The notes under the pieces: model-generated
Databases searched by the model: none
What the model was told of the DNA's origin: nothing
The model's input: only the letters and a program-made list of their open reading frames with translations
Shown here: positions 25,983 through 37,769 of the stretch, one piece after another
Layout of the letters: every line of letters starts with the position of its first letter
Position numbering within the stretch: the first letter of the stretch is position 1
DNA from: Pantoea sp. IMH
Lineage (GTDB): Bacteria; Pseudomonadota; Gammaproteobacteria; Enterobacterales; Enterobacteriaceae
DNA: 64,000 bases
Assembly (NCBI RefSeq): GCF_000599885.1
Contig: NZ_JFGT01000006.1
Coordinates: 310,001-374,000 of the forward strand
Direction of reading: 5' to 3'
Made by a program: the position numbers and the translations under genes

Positions 25983-27443
25983 TTAGTCTTCCCCGTGGTT
26001 CTGAACACCGCCCTGGCGCCGGAAGATCACTTCCATACGCGCGCCGCCCAGTTCGCTGGAGGAAGCGATGATATCGCCTTCGTACTGCTCCAGAATGTCC
26101 CGTGCAACCGCCAGACCCAGCCCCTGACCGGGACGCAGCGTGTCGGCGCGCTGGCCGCGGATAAAGACCAGATCGCGCTTGCTGGCCGGGATGCCCGGAC
26201 CATCATCTTCCACAATCAGATGCAGCTGGTCGTCAGACTGCCGGGCGCTGATTTCCACAAACTCCAGACAATATTTGCAGGCGTTATCCAGCACGTTGCC
26301 CATTACTTCCATAAAATCGTTTTGGTCGCCAATAAATGTCAGTTCCGGCGTAATATCCAGCGTCAGCGAGACGCCTTTACGCTGGTAAACTTTATTCAGC
26401 GCTGAGCAGAGGCTGTCAAGCAGGCCGGGAACCGAGTGCAGATCGCGCTTCAGCACGTTGTGATCCGCCTGCATGCTTGCGCGGTGAAGGTAGTAACCAA
26501 TCTGCTGGGAAATACGGCTGATCTGCTCCAGCATAATAGGTTCAGCCTGCTCAATCGTCAGGTTGCCACGGAGCGACCGCAGCGTGGTTTGCAGCACGGC
26601 CAGCGGCGTTTTCAGGCTGTGGGTGAGATCGCTTAAGGTAGTACGGTAACGGGTATAGCGCTTCTGCTCGTTATCAAGCAGCAAATTCAGGTTGCGCACC
26701 AGGCTTTTCAGCTCCTGTGGCGGTTGCGGATCGAGCGTGTCGCGGCTGCCGGTTTCCAGCTCGCGAACCTGGCTTGCCAGCTTGCCAATCGGCTGCAAAC
26801 TCCAGTGGGCGGCGAGCCATAGCAGAGGGATGACCAGCAGCAAATTGACCAGCAGCACGTAGCTGAACCATGACCAGACGACGTCAGAGTGCTGCAGTTC
26901 CTGCGGCATTGAGTCGACAACCACAATCGTCAGCGCGGGCAGGTTTGGCGTGGCCTGATAGTGATTGACGGCCACCGAGTGGGTAAAGGTGTCGTTGTTG
27001 TCGTAATCGTAGGCGGTTAGCTGATTCTGGGCTTCCTGATTATTACCGAGCGCCTGACGGCTGGTGCTGTTGTCGGTATCAATTTCATAAAAATCCGCCC
27101 GTTTCAGCCACTCAGGTTTGATTTTTTCACGAATTTCCGGCACATCACGCACCTGCCACAGCAGCTTGCCCTGATCGTCATAGATGAAAATGAGCGTGGG
27201 AAAGTTCAGCGAAACGCGTTCAGGCTGGGCGATGGTGAGCTTGCCGTCACGCCACTGGGCAAGCATAAAATAGAGATTACTTTCACCACGCATTATCCGG
27301 TAGGTGTTCTTATCGAAACTCACGACGTAACCAAACACCGCCACCATCCCGTAAGAAAGTGACAGAATAAGCACCACGGCCGCCGTCGCCAGCAGAAATC
27401 GCGCGCGGAGTGAGAAAGGCTTTTTAGTCGTTGAGCCTGACAT
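25983..27443 (-). CDS. phoQ: Sensor histidine kinase PhoQ
   Basis: This 486-residue kinase is the same length as E. coli PhoQ. It senses low Mg2+, acid and cationic peptides and phosphorylates PhoP. TM1 is at ~17-40 ([20 protein letters not shown]), the periplasmic PAS-like sensor at ~44-190, TM2 at ~195-215, HAMP follows, the phospho-acceptor His is in [13 protein letters not shown], the N box is [10 protein letters not shown] and the G box DDGPGIP. The periplasmic acidic patch, EDDDDAE in E. coli, reads DYDNND here. phoP is three bases upstream. Confidence 0.96.
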   Translation of the reverse strand: MSGSTTKKPFSLRARFLLATAAVVLILSLSYGMVAVFGYVVSFDKNTYRIMRGESNLYFMLAQWRDGKLTIAQPERVSLNFPTLIFIYDDQGKLLWQVRDVPEIREKIKPEWLKRADFYEIDTDNSTSRQALGNNQEAQNQLTAYDYDNNDTFTHSVAVNHYQATPNLPALTIVVVDSMPQELQHSDVVWSWFSYVLLVNLLLVIPLLWLAAHWSLQPIGKLASQVRELETGSRDTLDPQPPQELKSLVRNLNLLLDNEQKRYTRYRTTLSDLTHSLKTPLAVLQTTLRSLRGNLTIEQAEPIMLEQISRISQQIGYYLHRASMQADHNVLKRDLHSVPGLLDSLCSALNKVYQRKGVSLTLDITPELTFIGDQNDFMEVMGNVLDNACKYCLEFVEISARQSDDQLHLIVEDDGPGIPASKRDLVFIRGQRADTLRPGQGLGLAVARDILEQYEGDIIASSSELGGARMEVIFRRQGGVQNHGED

Positions 27444-27446
27444 AGA

Positions 27447-28115
27447 TCAGAGATCGAACCTGTAACCCTGACCGCGCACGGTAGTGATAACATCGACCGG
27501 ATGTTCCGCCTGTATCTTTTTACGCAGCCTGCCCATCAGCACATCAATGGTGTGGCTTTCGCGCAGTTCCGCGTCGGGATAAAGTTGCAGCATCAGGGAA
27601 TCTTTGCTGACCACTTTGCCCGCGTTGCGGATTAGCGTTTCAATAATGGTGTACTCAAACGCGGTCAGCTTAATTTGACTTTCGTTTATCGTCAGCTCGC
27701 GGCGGGAAAGATCGATCTGGAAAGGCGCCAGCGAGATAATCTGCGAAGCCAGCCCGCTGTTGCGACGCATCAGCGCCTGGAGACGTGCGGCAACTTCTTC
27801 AATATGAAAAGGCTTGGTGACATAGTCATCCGCACCGGCCTCAAGCGCTTCCACCTTCGCCTGCCAGCCTTCACGCGCGGTCAGTACCAGAATGGGCTGC
27901 TTGATATCTTCGCCACGCCAGCGGCGGATCAGTGACATGCCATCCTCATCAGGCAGACCCAGGTCAACAAGGGCGATATCAGGCGTATGTTCGCTGAGAA
28001 AATAGTCTGCCTCTTTGGCATCTTCCGCAGCATCCACCTGATGGCCCATATCGCGCAGCTGAACGGCCAGGTGATGACGAAGCAGCGGATTATCTTCCAC
28101 AACCAGTACGCGCAT
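27447..28115 (-). CDS. phoP: Response regulator PhoP
   Basis: There are 222 residues from [20 protein letters not shown]; the longer frame adds an unlikely leader. The receiver domain has the acidic pair in VVEDN, the phospho-Asp in [14 protein letters not shown] and Lys in YVTKPF. The C-terminal OmpR-type winged helix carries [16 protein letters not shown]. It controls Mg2+ and envelope-stress genes. No clear (T/G)GTTTA repeat pair was found in the short upstream region. Confidence 0.96.
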   Translation of the reverse strand: MRVLVVEDNPLLRHHLAVQLRDMGHQVDAAEDAKEADYFLSEHTPDIALVDLGLPDEDGMSLIRRWRGEDIKQPILVLTAREGWQAKVEALEAGADDYVTKPFHIEEVAARLQALMRRNSGLASQIISLAPFQIDLSRRELTINESQIKLTAFEYTIIETLIRNAGKVVSKDSLMLQLYPDAELRESHTIDVLMGRLRKKIQAEHPVDVITTVRGQGYRFDL

Positions 28116-28205
28116 AAGGTTATCCTTCCAGAGAGAATAAAAGGGCACATGGCCTGATAGTATAACGGAGCAAGTATAGGTGAAAGCGGATAAACGGCAG
28201 ATTAA

Positions 28206-28233
28206 CGCGGGTCAGTTTTCACTAACCCGCAGG
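28206..28233 (-). terminator. Hairpin downstream of purB
   Basis: GCGGGTTAGT and ACTGACCCGC pair with one mismatch around GAAA, just past the purB stop in its direction of transcription. The T tail is weak. Confidence 0.45.
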
Positions 28234-28240
28234 AGGGGAT

Positions 28241-30284
<2,044 letters not shown>

Positions 30285-30352
30285 GGTAACTCCTGTTTAC
30301 GCCAGCGCGGGCTGTTCACATGCCTGCAACGGCAGGCGTCCGACGGGAAAAA

Positions 30353-31456
30353 TCAAAGCAGCGGCATACGCGCTTCGATAATGCCTCCGCCCAGACAGAT
30401 CTCATCAAGATAAAATACGGCAGACTGGCCTGGGGTGACGGCGGCGACCGGCTCATCGAAGCGTACCTCAATGCGATCGTCGCCCAGCGGCGTAACTGTG
30501 CAGGGGATATCCTCCTGACGATAGCGGGTTTTAACCACGCAGCGTAGCGGAGCGGCCAGCGGCTGGCGATCCACCCAGTGCAGCTGTTGCGCCGTCAGGC
30601 CTACCGACATCAGGCGGGGATGCTCATGCCCCTGCGCCACGACCAGCAGATTGTTCGCCACATCTTTATCCACCACGTACCATGGTTCATCACCAGCCTG
30701 CTTAAGGCCGCCAATACCCAGCCCTTTACGCTGGCCGAGCGTATGATACATCAGCCCCTGGTGTTCACCGACGGTTTCACCTTCCGTATTGACGATAGCC
30801 CCTGGCTGAGCCGGGAGATAGCGCCCCAGGAAATCGCGAAACTTACGTTCGCCGATAAAGCAGATACCGGTAGAGTCTTTCTTCTTCGCCGTCACCAGCT
30901 CAAGTTCTTCTGCCAGACGGCGGACTTCAGGTTTGGCAAGCTCGCCCACCGGAAAGAGGCTTTGTGCGATCTGCTCGTGACTCAGGGTGTAGAGAAAATA
31001 GCTCTGGTCTTTATTACCGTCCAGACCGCGAAGCAGGCGACTTTTTCCCTCAACATCCTGGCGGCGGACATAGTGACCCGTCGCGATAAAATCGGCGCCG
31101 AGATCTTCCGCTGCGAATTCGAGGAACGCTTTGAATTTGATCTCTTTATTACAGAGAATATCGGGGTTTGGCGTGCGGCCAGCCTTATACTCTTCAAGGA
31201 AATGCTCAAAGACATTATCCCAGTATTCGGCAGCAAAATTCACCTTGTGCAGCGTGATGCCCAGTTTGTCGCATACCGCCTGCGCATCAGCGAGATCTTC
31301 CGCTGCGGTACAGTATTCCTCACCGTCATCTTCCTCCCAGTTTTTCATAAACAGGCCTTCAACATGATAGCCCTGCTGTTGCAGCAACCATGCGGAAACG
31401 GAGGAATCAACGCCGCCGGACATGCCGACAATTACTTTTTTCTGGCTCAGAGACAT
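30353..31456 (-). CDS. mnmA: tRNA 2-thiouridylase MnmA
   Basis: This 367-residue enzyme thiolates U34 of Lys, Glu and Gln tRNAs. The ATP loop is [15 protein letters not shown]; the catalytic Cys pair lies in [12 protein letters not shown] and [12 protein letters not shown]. The C-terminal beta-barrel ends [14 protein letters not shown]. The length matches E. coli MnmA (368). Confidence 0.97.
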   Translation of the reverse strand: MSLSQKKVIVGMSGGVDSSVSAWLLQQQGYHVEGLFMKNWEEDDGEEYCTAAEDLADAQAVCDKLGITLHKVNFAAEYWDNVFEHFLEEYKAGRTPNPDILCNKEIKFKAFLEFAAEDLGADFIATGHYVRRQDVEGKSRLLRGLDGNKDQSYFLYTLSHEQIAQSLFPVGELAKPEVRRLAEELELVTAKKKDSTGICFIGERKFRDFLGRYLPAQPGAIVNTEGETVGEHQGLMYHTLGQRKGLGIGGLKQAGDEPWYVVDKDVANNLLVVAQGHEHPRLMSVGLTAQQLHWVDRQPLAAPLRCVVKTRYRQEDIPCTVTPLGDDRIEVRFDEPVAAVTPGQSAVFYLDEICLGGGIIEARMPLL

Positions 31457-31513
31457 GAGAAATACCTGACTTTAGTGGCCGTTAAAGGCGGCCCTGTAAA
31501 ATTGCGCCGTAGT

Positions 31514-31990
31514 TTACCATGCGTCAGCGGCGGGCGCATCCTCGCTAAACGGCCACTGAAATGCGCTGAGCAGCGACAGCGGATAGCGCTGCGCCTGCTG
31601 ATAGATCAGCACACTTTCCGCAACCAGCGGAGAACGCAGCTTTTTTGCCGTCAGGATCTGTTCCGGCAGAAGCCACCAGCAGCGGTCAATATCCCGATCC
31701 TGCGGGTAAGTTGGCAGCATTTTCGGTAAATCCAGCGCGAATAAGAACCGCAAAAAGGGCGTATTATCCGGCGCAATCCACTGGTGCAGGCGGAGAAATG
31801 CTTCCGGCACCGCCTCAATGCCGGTTTCCTCATAAAGCTCGCGCGTGGCGGCCTGGAGCAGTGTTTCATTGGCCTCAAGATGTCCGGCTGGCTGGTTCCA
31901 GGTCGCGCGCCCGCGGACCATCTCCTCCACAACTAAAAAATGCCCTTCGGCCTGGACGACGGTTGCCACGGTAACGTGCGGTTTAAACAT
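31514..31990 (-). CDS. nudJ: Nudix hydrolase NudJ
   Basis: There are 158 residues from [20 protein letters not shown]; the longer frame runs into rluE. The Nudix box is present: [20 protein letters not shown] followed by TGIE. NudJ hydrolyses thiamin pyrophosphate precursors and nucleoside di- and triphosphates. It lies between rluE and mnmA, as in E. coli. Confidence 0.93.
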   Translation of the reverse strand: MFKPHVTVATVVQAEGHFLVVEEMVRGRATWNQPAGHLEANETLLQAATRELYEETGIEAVPEAFLRLHQWIAPDNTPFLRFLFALDLPKMLPTYPQDRDIDRCWWLLPEQILTAKKLRSPLVAESVLIYQQAQRYPLSLLSAFQWPFSEDAPAADAW

Positions 31991-32016
31991 GCCTGACTCC
32001 TTGCGGTAAATAAAAT

Positions 32017-32649
32017 CTAAAGAGAGAAGTGATGGGTGACGTCGCGCCATTCTCCAGGCGCAAGTTTCTCCAGTTCGAGCTTGCCCATGGCGAAACGGAT
32101 CAGGCGCAGAGTGGGAAAACCGATATGGGCTGTCATCCGGCGTACCTGGCGGTTACGGCCTTCCAGCAGGGTAATTTTAAGCCAGCTGGTGGGGACAGCC
32201 TTGCGTTCACGAATGGGCGGATTTCGCGGCCAGAGCCACTCAGGTTCCGCCACACTTTCCACGCCGGCTGGCAGGGTAGGGCCATCTTTCAGATTAACCC
32301 CATCCCGTAAAGCCTGAATCGCGGCCTCATCCGGCTCGCCTTCGACCTGCACAAAGTAAATTTTACCGGTGCGTTTACCCGGTTGCGTCAGCGTAGCCTG
32401 AAGCGCGCCATCATTGGTCAGCACCATCAGCCCTTCGCTGTCGCGGTCCAGACGGCCCGCCGCATAGACGCCGCTGACCGGAATATAATCCTTTAACGTC
32501 TGGCGTCCTGCTTCGTCGGTAAACTGGGGCAGCACATCAAAGGGTTTGTTAAAAACGATCACCCGACGCGGGCCACGATCGGCGCCTTTCGCGGCTGGCG
32601 GTTTGCTGAATCGGTTAACTTGGTGATTTTTAACGGAAGATTTACGCAT
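32017..32649 (-). CDS. rluE: 23S rRNA pseudouridine(2457) synthase RluE
   Basis: There are 210 residues from [14 protein letters not shown]. The catalytic Asp lies in [17 protein letters not shown]. Other family marks are [14 protein letters not shown] and [15 protein letters not shown]. It makes pseudouridine 2457 in 23S rRNA. It is divergent from icd. RluE proteins are about this size and have a basic N-terminal tail. Confidence 0.94.
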   Translation of the reverse strand: MRKSSVKNHQVNRFSKPPAAKGADRGPRRVIVFNKPFDVLPQFTDEAGRQTLKDYIPVSGVYAAGRLDRDSEGLMVLTNDGALQATLTQPGKRTGKIYFVQVEGEPDEAAIQALRDGVNLKDGPTLPAGVESVAEPEWLWPRNPPIRERKAVPTSWLKITLLEGRNRQVRRMTAHIGFPTLRLIRFAMGKLELEKLAPGEWRDVTHHFSL

Positions 32650-32781
32650 GGTCTTTGCACCCGGTGAGAATGAGCGCATTATACCGCAAACCCGTGATGA
32701 TTGGCGCGGCGGGAATATTCAAGTAGTATTGACCCGCATCTTACAAATCATTAACAAAAAAAGCGTTCGAAGGAGAGGTTA

Positions 32782-34032
32782 ATGGAAAGCAAAGTAGTTG
32801 TTCCGGCGGAAGGTCAGAAAATCACTCTGGATCAGGGGAAACTGAACGTTCCTCACAACCCAATCATTCCCTTTATCGAAGGTGACGGCATTGGCGTTGA
32901 CGTTTCTCCAGTGATGATCAAAGTTGTCGATGCCGCTGTGCAAAAAGCCTATAACGGTGAGCGTAAAATTTCCTGGATGGAAATCTACACCGGCGAGAAA
33001 TCGGTTGCCCTGTATGGCCAGGATGTCTGGCTGCCGGAAGAGACCCTCGACCTGATTAAAGAGTACCGCGTGGCGATCAAAGGCCCACTGACCACCCCGG
33101 TCGGCGGCGGTATTCGTTCCCTGAACGTGGCCCTGCGCCAGCAGCTCGATCTCTATATCTGCCTGCGTCCCGTGCGCTATTACACCGGCACGCCAAGCCC
33201 GGTCAAACGTCCTGAAGAGACCGATATGGTCATCTTCCGTGAGAACTCCGAAGATATCTATGCGGGTATCGAGTGGAAAGCCGGTTCGGCTGAAGCGGAT
33301 AAAGTGATCAAGTTCCTGCGCGACGAAATGGGCGTGAAGAAAATTCGCTTCCCTGAGCAGTGTGGTATCGGCGTGAAGCCGTGTTCTGAAGCGGGCACTA
33401 AGCGTCTGGTCCGTGCTGCCATCGACTACGCGATCACGAACGATCGTGATTCGGTCACGCTGGTGCACAAAGGCAACATCATGAAGTTCACCGAAGGCGC
33501 TTTCAAAGACTGGGGATACCAGCTGGCGAAAGAAGAATTTGGCGGCGAGTTGATTGATGGCGGTCCCTGGATGAAGATCAAAAATCCAAACACCGGCAAA
33601 GAGATCGTCATTAAAGATGTGATTGCTGACGCCTTCTTACAGCAGATCCTGCTGCGTCCGGCTGAGTATGACGTTATTGCCTGTATGAACCTGAACGGCG
33701 ATTATATCTCCGACGCCCTGGCGGCGCAGGTTGGCGGCATCGGTATTGCACCGGGCGCCAATATTGGTGATGAATGCGCGCTGTTTGAAGCGACCCACGG
33801 CACGGCACCTAAATATGCAGGCCAGGATAAAGTGAACCCAGGTTCGGTTATCCTTTCTGCGGAAATGATGCTGCGTCATATGGAATGGTTCGAAGCCGCA
33901 GACCTGATTGTTAAAGGTATGGAAGGCGCAATCGCTGCCAAAACCGTGACCTATGACTTCGAACGTCTGATGGATGGCGCTAAACTGCTGAAATGTTCAG
34001 AGTTTGGTGATGCGCTGATCGAGAATATGTAA
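32782..34032 (+). CDS. icd: NADP-dependent isocitrate dehydrogenase Icd
   Basis: This 416-residue enzyme is the E. coli length. It oxidises isocitrate to 2-oxoglutarate and controls flow between the TCA cycle and the glyoxylate shunt. The phosphorylated Ser lies in [14 protein letters not shown]. The C-terminus [19 protein letters not shown] and [11 protein letters not shown] is complete. The 3' end of icd is a known phage attachment site (e14, P21), and a decayed integrase follows. GGAGAGG precedes the ATG. Confidence 0.98.
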   Translation: MESKVVVPAEGQKITLDQGKLNVPHNPIIPFIEGDGIGVDVSPVMIKVVDAAVQKAYNGERKISWMEIYTGEKSVALYGQDVWLPEETLDLIKEYRVAIKGPLTTPVGGGIRSLNVALRQQLDLYICLRPVRYYTGTPSPVKRPEETDMVIFRENSEDIYAGIEWKAGSAEADKVIKFLRDEMGVKKIRFPEQCGIGVKPCSEAGTKRLVRAAIDYAITNDRDSVTLVHKGNIMKFTEGAFKDWGYQLAKEEFGGELIDGGPWMKIKNPNTGKEIVIKDVIADAFLQQILLRPAEYDVIACMNLNGDYISDALAAQVGGIGIAPGANIGDECALFEATHGTAPKYAGQDKVNPGSVILSAEMMLRHMEWFEAADLIVKGMEGAIAAKTVTYDFERLMDGAKLLKCSEFGDALIENM

Positions 34033-34052
34033 CGGTAATTTTGTAACATACG

Positions 34053-34083
34053 GCCAACATAAATGGTGAGTTTATGTTGGCTT
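34053..34083 (+). terminator. Terminator after icd
   Basis: GCCAACATAAA and TTTATGTTGGC pair perfectly around TGGTGAG, followed by TTTTATCTT. Confidence 0.88.
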
Positions 34084-34154
34084 TTATCTTCTCGCTTCCT
34101 TTCCCCAAAACTTCCCCAAAACTCTCCCCCAAAATTGTCTATAAATTAGGCTCT

Positions 34155-34800
34155 TTAAAAGGCTATGACCGTCCAGTCTTTTCCCCTGTCATCATGATAT
34201 TTTGCCGTCTGATGGGGTGATTTGTGACCGAGTAATTTTTGCGTATCGATCCCCTGAGCCTTATACAGTCTTTCTGACAGTGAACGTTGTTCGTGAAATG
34301 TTGGTGCCTTACCGTCAGGCCACGAAAGCCCGGAGCGGTTTCTAGCTTTTTTGAACGTGGTAGTTATCGAACTGGTTGAAACTTTGCCACCCCTCGTTGC
34401 TTGTGATGTGCTGTGCCGGAAATGCACCAGGTATTTACTGACCACAGCATCACGGCATTTAGCCACAACCTCACGCAGGGAAATATCCCCGATGCGCTGT
34501 CCAGTGACAACGGCCAGCAGCATTGCACACTGAAGGTAGGGAAGATGATTTTCAGCCTCGGCGTAAATCGCTTTCCACTCTTGAAGGGAAAGGCGTTCGC
34601 GTTTTACCCGGTTACGCGGCTGGCGGGTTGCCTGCGCCGGATTGTAGCCGGGGGAACATGCCCGGCGTGCTGGGCTTCCTTGAACACGTCGATGAGCGTT
34701 GTCCGGACAACCTGCGCCATGCGGTTGGGGTAGTTGAGATCGTCTATCGTGGCGAGAACCTTTACCGCTACGTACCGGGCGGTTGGGTAATTTTTCAACG
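34155..34800 (-). pseudogene. Decayed tyrosine-recombinase integrase of a P21/e14-type prophage
   Basis: The minus strand carries integrase pieces in order. NRMAQVVRTTLIDVFKEAQH then AGHVPP, a +/-1 frameshift in a C run near 34655, then GYNPAQATRQPRNRVKRERL, then LLAVVTGQRIGDIS. The usual ~35 residues after GDIS are missing and the frame continues LREVVAKCRDAVVSKYLVHF, HEQRSLSERLY (His-x-x-Arg box), LLGHKS, and KYHDDRG (Tyr nucleophile) to the stop. The core Arg box survives but the beta-hairpin/Lys region is deleted. The N-terminal arm-binding domain is absent. It points toward icd, as in e14. Confidence 0.78.
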
Positions 34801-34978
34801 TGATAAAGGAGTCGGTGGTGGGTATTGGGTCAGCAGGACGTGGGATGGCTTTTACGAGTTCGGACAGGAAAAACCCGTGTCCCTACATGACGGGTTACAG
34901 TTCATTGCTGCGTGGGCAAGGACACAAAAATTGGCAGCTGAAACAAATTATTTTGATGATGGATTTACTCTTGGATAA
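34661..34978 (+). CDS. Hypothetical protein with plausible C-terminal domain, start uncertain
   Basis: From the ATG at 34661 there are 105 codons. The first ~25 are antisense to integrase and unlikely to be original. From about 34735 the sequence looks like a real small protein: VEIVYRGENLYRYVPGGWVI, WDGFYEFGQEKPVSLHDGLQ and FIAAWART. It may be a phage-type gene whose 5' end was replaced. No family recognised. Confidence 0.4.
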   Translation, partial: PGVLGFLEHVDERCPDNLRHAVGVVEIVYRGENLYRYVPGGWVIFQRDKGVGGGYWVSRTWDGFYEFGQEKPVSLHDGLQFIAAWARTQKLAAETNYFDDGFTLG

Positions 34979-35307
34979 GATTTTTTTTGCTGATGAGAAT
35001 AACGCCTTCAGGGGCAAAAAAAGGGCATTTTAAAGGGGGGTGGCGGTGGTTAGCGTAGTTTGTTTGTCTTATTAATTTCATGAAATATAGATAAATTATT
35101 TACTAATCAATGCCTGACGAGAATTAAGGCTGTACCTTGATAATAACTGAAAAACCAAATTTAGAATGTCTGTAAGAACCGAAAATTATCAAAAATCTCC
35201 AAATACGTCCCTGACTTAATTTCTCCATAACATTGACTATTGCTAAACAAAATGCATTGGCATCTATGATGCTATTGCTGGTTAATGTACTACGCAACGG
35301 AGTTTGC
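34979..35307. other. AT-rich gap between integrase remnant and T6SS-like module
   Basis: About 330 bases of low GC with no gene. A GGAG at 35298-35301 serves the next ATG. Confidence 0.4.
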
Positions 35308-35766
35308 ATGGATACGGTTGAGGAACTAAACGGAACATACTTTCATGCTGGGCGTTCTAATCTTACCGCTACGGAACTATTTTTCATGATATTCGTGATG
35401 AATACTGCGGATCACTTCGGAATTAAAGATATTGCCGCCGTTGTTGCTCTGTATAGCGGCGTTAATAACCAGACTACACGAGCCAAACCTATCAACGCCA
35501 TACCCGGTACATCACGAATCTCTAAGGGTGTCAGAGGATTACTAAAAAATACAATGTTCCCTTTCGGCATCAAAATGCCAACCTGGATCGGGGGTTATAC
35601 ACCCTGGACCGTAAAGCTCAAGATGGTCAGAAAGGTAAGCACGTTTATTGGTCGAACTATCCCGCTCATTGGTGAAGTTATCCTTGCTGCTGATGTATCA
35701 CAAATCACCTACTGCTCTATACGCGACTATAACGCCATAGCACGAGGTAACGATAAGATATGGTAG
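35308..35766 (+). CDS. Putative type VI effector-like toxin (function unknown)
   Basis: There are 152 residues from MDTVEELNGTYFHAGRSNLT, start chosen because GGAG is six bases upstream. It reads with several moderately hydrophobic segments (TELFFMIFVMNTADHFGI; FIGRTIPLIGEVILAADVSQ) and a motif-rich middle (NAIPGTSRISKGVRGLLKN, FPFGIKMPTWIGGYTPW). I recall similar 'phage membrane protein' genes paired with DUF1493 genes near Hcp in enterobacteria, so an antibacterial effector is a reasonable inference, not shown. It overlaps the next gene by seven bases. Confidence 0.55.
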   Translation: MDTVEELNGTYFHAGRSNLTATELFFMIFVMNTADHFGIKDIAAVVALYSGVNNQTTRAKPINAIPGTSRISKGVRGLLKNTMFPFGIKMPTWIGGYTPWTVKLKMVRKVSTFIGRTIPLIGEVILAADVSQITYCSIRDYNAIARGNDKIW

Positions 35767-36089
35767 ATGACATTGGACAGCGTGTGATTACTCTCGTGAC
35801 TCGTCATAGTGGTGTGTACATGTTCAGGAAAAAGAAATACGACACATACACTGCGTCCTCAAGCATCCATTTTGACGTGAAGTTAGATCAGGATGATGCC
35901 GAAGAGCTGATCGAAGACTATTCGAGAGAGTTCAATGTGGATATGTCAAATTTCCGTCTTGAAACTTACTACCCTGAAGTTAACTTCTCCTGGAACCTAT
36001 TAAAGAAGCCCGAACCAGTCGATGTTCCAGATTTTACTATCGGTATGCTGATCGAATCAGCAAAAGCCGGTAAATGGTTGTACGACTAA
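35760..36089 (+). CDS. DUF1493-family protein, probable partner or immunity protein
   Basis: This 109-residue protein has an acidic middle (DQDDAEELIEDYSREF) and the C-terminal mark DVPDFTIGMLIESAKAGKWL, typical of DUF1493. No signal peptide or helix. The ATG overlaps the upstream stop, so the two are coupled. DUF1493 has no settled function; its place between an effector-like gene and hcp suggests immunity or adaptor. Confidence 0.65.
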   Translation: MVDDIGQRVITLVTRHSGVYMFRKKKYDTYTASSSIHFDVKLDQDDAEELIEDYSREFNVDMSNFRLETYYPEVNFSWNLLKKPEPVDVPDFTIGMLIESAKAGKWLYD

Positions 36090-36111
36090 TCACAAGCAAG
36101 GAGCTATAAAA

Positions 36112-36342
36112 ATGGCTGTACCTGTACACTTATTTTTGACTGATGATGGCGGAGCAACGATCCGTGGTTCTTCTGATGTTGCAGACCGTGAAGGAAGTAT
36201 TGAATTACGAGGCTTACATCATAATTTGACGATCCCAACAGACCCAATGACGGGGAAAGTTACGGGTACACGCCAGCATTCGCCTTTCCAGTTTACAAAA
36301 GAGCTTGATAGCGCTTCACCTTATCTCTTCAATGCTCCTTGA
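36112..36342 (+). pseudogene. Truncated Hcp (type VI secretion tube protein)
   Basis: The N-terminal 76 residues of an Hcp protein: MAVPVHLFLTDDGGATIRGS, GSIELRGLHHNLTIPTD and RQHSPFQFTKELDSASPYLF. Full Hcp is about 160 residues; here the frame ends NAP-stop and the downstream DNA does not continue the family in any frame. AAGGAG precedes the ATG. No other T6SS structural gene is in the window. It is likely a relic of an hcp-effector cassette. Confidence 0.72.
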
Positions 36343-36454
36343 GGCGATGCCCGGTGTTATATGGTGTGCTGTTGCAGGGGCTAGCCGGCATCTAATCACC
36401 GGAACCGCTCCCATAATTATCTAAAAAAACTCATCTTTTACGTTTTTCTCAAAT

Positions 36455-36473
36455 GATAATGATTTTTATTACC
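36455..36473. promoter_or_regulatory. Fur-like box upstream of the DUF1971 gene
   Basis: GATAATGATTTTTATTACC matches 15 of 19 positions of the Fur consensus GATAATGATAATCATTATC by eye. Confidence 0.55.
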
Positions 36474-36497
36474 AAAATGCTTTACGGTTAAAATTTA

Positions 36498-36520
36498 AAG
36501 GTGTATTCTAAATGCATGTT
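36498..36520. promoter_or_regulatory. NsrR-like nitric-oxide-responsive site
   Basis: AAGGTGTATTC, T, AAATGCATGTT form the 11-1-11 inverted repeat of the NsrR motif (AAGATGYATTT, N, mirror). It lies 18 bases before the ATG of a DUF1971 gene; the E. coli relative yeaR is NsrR-controlled. Binding is inferred. Confidence 0.65.
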
Positions 36521-36537
36521 TAGAGCAGGGGGTATTT

Positions 36538-36879
36538 ATGAGCCATCAGAGAATTCCAAAGAACTGGACAATAAAACGTTCAACACCTTTTTTTACTAAG
36601 GAAAATGTTCCGGCAGCACTTCTCAGTCATCACAACACCGCAGCCGGAATATTTGGCCAGCTTTGTGTAATGGAAGGGACTGTTACCTATTATGGCTTTG
36701 CCAGTGAAGAGGCGACAGAACCGGAAGTGAAGGTTGTGATTAATGCCGGTTGCTTCGCCACCAGCCCGCCGCAGTACTGGCATCGTATTGAGATGACCGA
36801 TGATGCTCAGTTTAATATCAACTTCTGGGCTGATCCTTCCTTTTCCGGTGAAGAAGTTTACAGCGCTAAAAAAGCCTAA
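36538..36879 (+). CDS. DUF1971 cupin-like protein (YeaR/TehB-C related)
   Basis: This 113-residue protein is close in plan to E. coli YeaR: IPKNWTIKRSTPFFTKENVP, GQLCVMEGTVTYYGFA, INAGCFATSPPQYWHRIEMT and FNINFWADPSF. These small beta-barrel proteins are linked to nitrate/nitric oxide and tellurite responses. NsrR- and Fur-like sites lie directly upstream. It stands in a region of phage debris but is itself intact. Confidence 0.8.
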   Translation: MSHQRIPKNWTIKRSTPFFTKENVPAALLSHHNTAAGIFGQLCVMEGTVTYYGFASEEATEPEVKVVINAGCFATSPPQYWHRIEMTDDAQFNINFWADPSFSGEEVYSAKKA

Positions 36880-36886
36880 GCACATC

Positions 36887-36913
36887 GCTCCCCGATTCAC
36901 TATCGGGGAGCCT
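36887..36913 (+). terminator. Terminator after the DUF1971 gene
   Basis: GCTCCCCGAT pairs with ATCGGGGAGC around TCACT. The tail (CTTATC) is T-poor. Confidence 0.6.
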
Positions 36914-36931
36914 TATCAGAGGGTGTGAAGC

Positions 36932-37111
36932 ATGATGACGAACTTCTTCTTTCAGTTTACGAAGCAGGTCGATTATGGTGAGCGTGAACTTTGCGCAGAT
37001 CAACCGCTGCTGCATGTGAGTGAATACCTGGCTTATCTTTCCAGTGATACACCGTTTTTTCCGAACATGAACCCGGACCTGCTATCAGATACTTCATCGG
37101 CAAATAATTGA
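36932..37111 (+). CDS. Small phage-like hypothetical protein
   Basis: A 59-codon frame (MMTNFFFQFTKQVDYGEREL ... HVSEYLAYLSSDTPFF) with AGAGGGTG upstream of the ATG. No family recognised. It opens a series of phage fragments. Confidence 0.4.
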   Translation: MMTNFFFQFTKQVDYGERELCADQPLLHVSEYLAYLSSDTPFFPNMNPDLLSDTSSANN

Positions 37112-37124
37112 TTGAGATTTTGCC

Positions 37125-37223
37125 ATGAAGAGTGTCGCGATTGAGGCGAACATAGCTGCAGGTGAAACCACCTTACTGGAATCACTGGCGACGTTGTTAT
37201 CAGAAAAAACAGGCGTTAAATGA
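37125..37223 (+). pseudogene. Short peptide with a degenerate kinase-like P-loop
   Basis: The 32 codons read MKSVAIEANIAAGETTLLES and LATLLSEKTGVK. The start resembles a deoxynucleoside-kinase P-loop (EGNIGAGKST), but the P-loop Lys is Glu. Probably the remnant of a longer phage gene. Confidence 0.35.
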
Positions 37224-37234
37224 GATGTAATCAG

Positions 37235-37490
37235 GTAACCTGTTGATCAAGAAACCGTATTCCTTGAACTGCTTAAGACGTTCGTAGCGAATCCGAACGC
37301 TGCAGATGCCAGGGGTGCTTATCAGCTCTATACTATTCGTTATCAACAGAACTTGTTAAAGACTATCCCTGACGGTAATTATATCGTCGAGCGTTCCCTG
37401 TTCAGCTTCCTGAACAAACAGGATGTCGGCTCGCTGGTGGCCGTCAGAGGCAACGTTGCGCGCCTGATTGATCATCAGCGGCACTCATGA
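37235..37490 (+). pseudogene. Phage gene remnant without a start codon
   Basis: The open frame reads DQETVFLELLKTFVANPNAA, ARGAYQLYTIRYQQNLLKTI and SLVAVRGNVARLIDHQRHS with a TGA at 37488-37490. No upstream ATG with a ribosome-binding site. The stop overlaps the endolysin ATG, typical of phage gene order. Family unknown. Confidence 0.4.
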
Positions 37491-37588
37491 CCAAAGACGA
37501 AATTTTTGACGCCGCGCTCGGAAAAGAGGGTGGTTACGTTAATCACCCTGACGATAACCACGGCATTGTGGCGGGCAAGATGGGATGA
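37487..37588 (+). pseudogene. Phage endolysin fragment (GH108 type)
   Basis: MTKDEIFDAALGKEGGYVNH and PDDNHG are the N-terminus of GH108 muramidases, with the catalytic Glu in KEGGY. After PDD the expected GGPT-x-WGIT is missing and the frame stops after 33 codons. No lysis function can remain. Confidence 0.7.
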
Positions 37589-37769
37589 GGCTGACGAAGC
37601 AAAAAACGACCTCGGGCTGAATATCAGGCTAATGCACTTCTCTGCACTTAGTCAGACGACATGACAGTCTCACGCGATGCGACATGCAGGCATCTACACG
37701 GTGTGAGAGGTCAGGGCGTGGTACGCCACCGGTGCGAATGCGATCAACTGCAAGTGCTCATAAGTCGAG

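Noticed and set aside
28116..28240. PhoP box upstream of phoP
   Set aside because: No pair of (T/G)GTTTA repeats at the correct spacing is visible in this short gap.
30578..31729. 383-codon plus-strand frame across mnmA and nudJ
   Set aside because: Shadow of two conserved genes on the other strand; composition is not protein-like.
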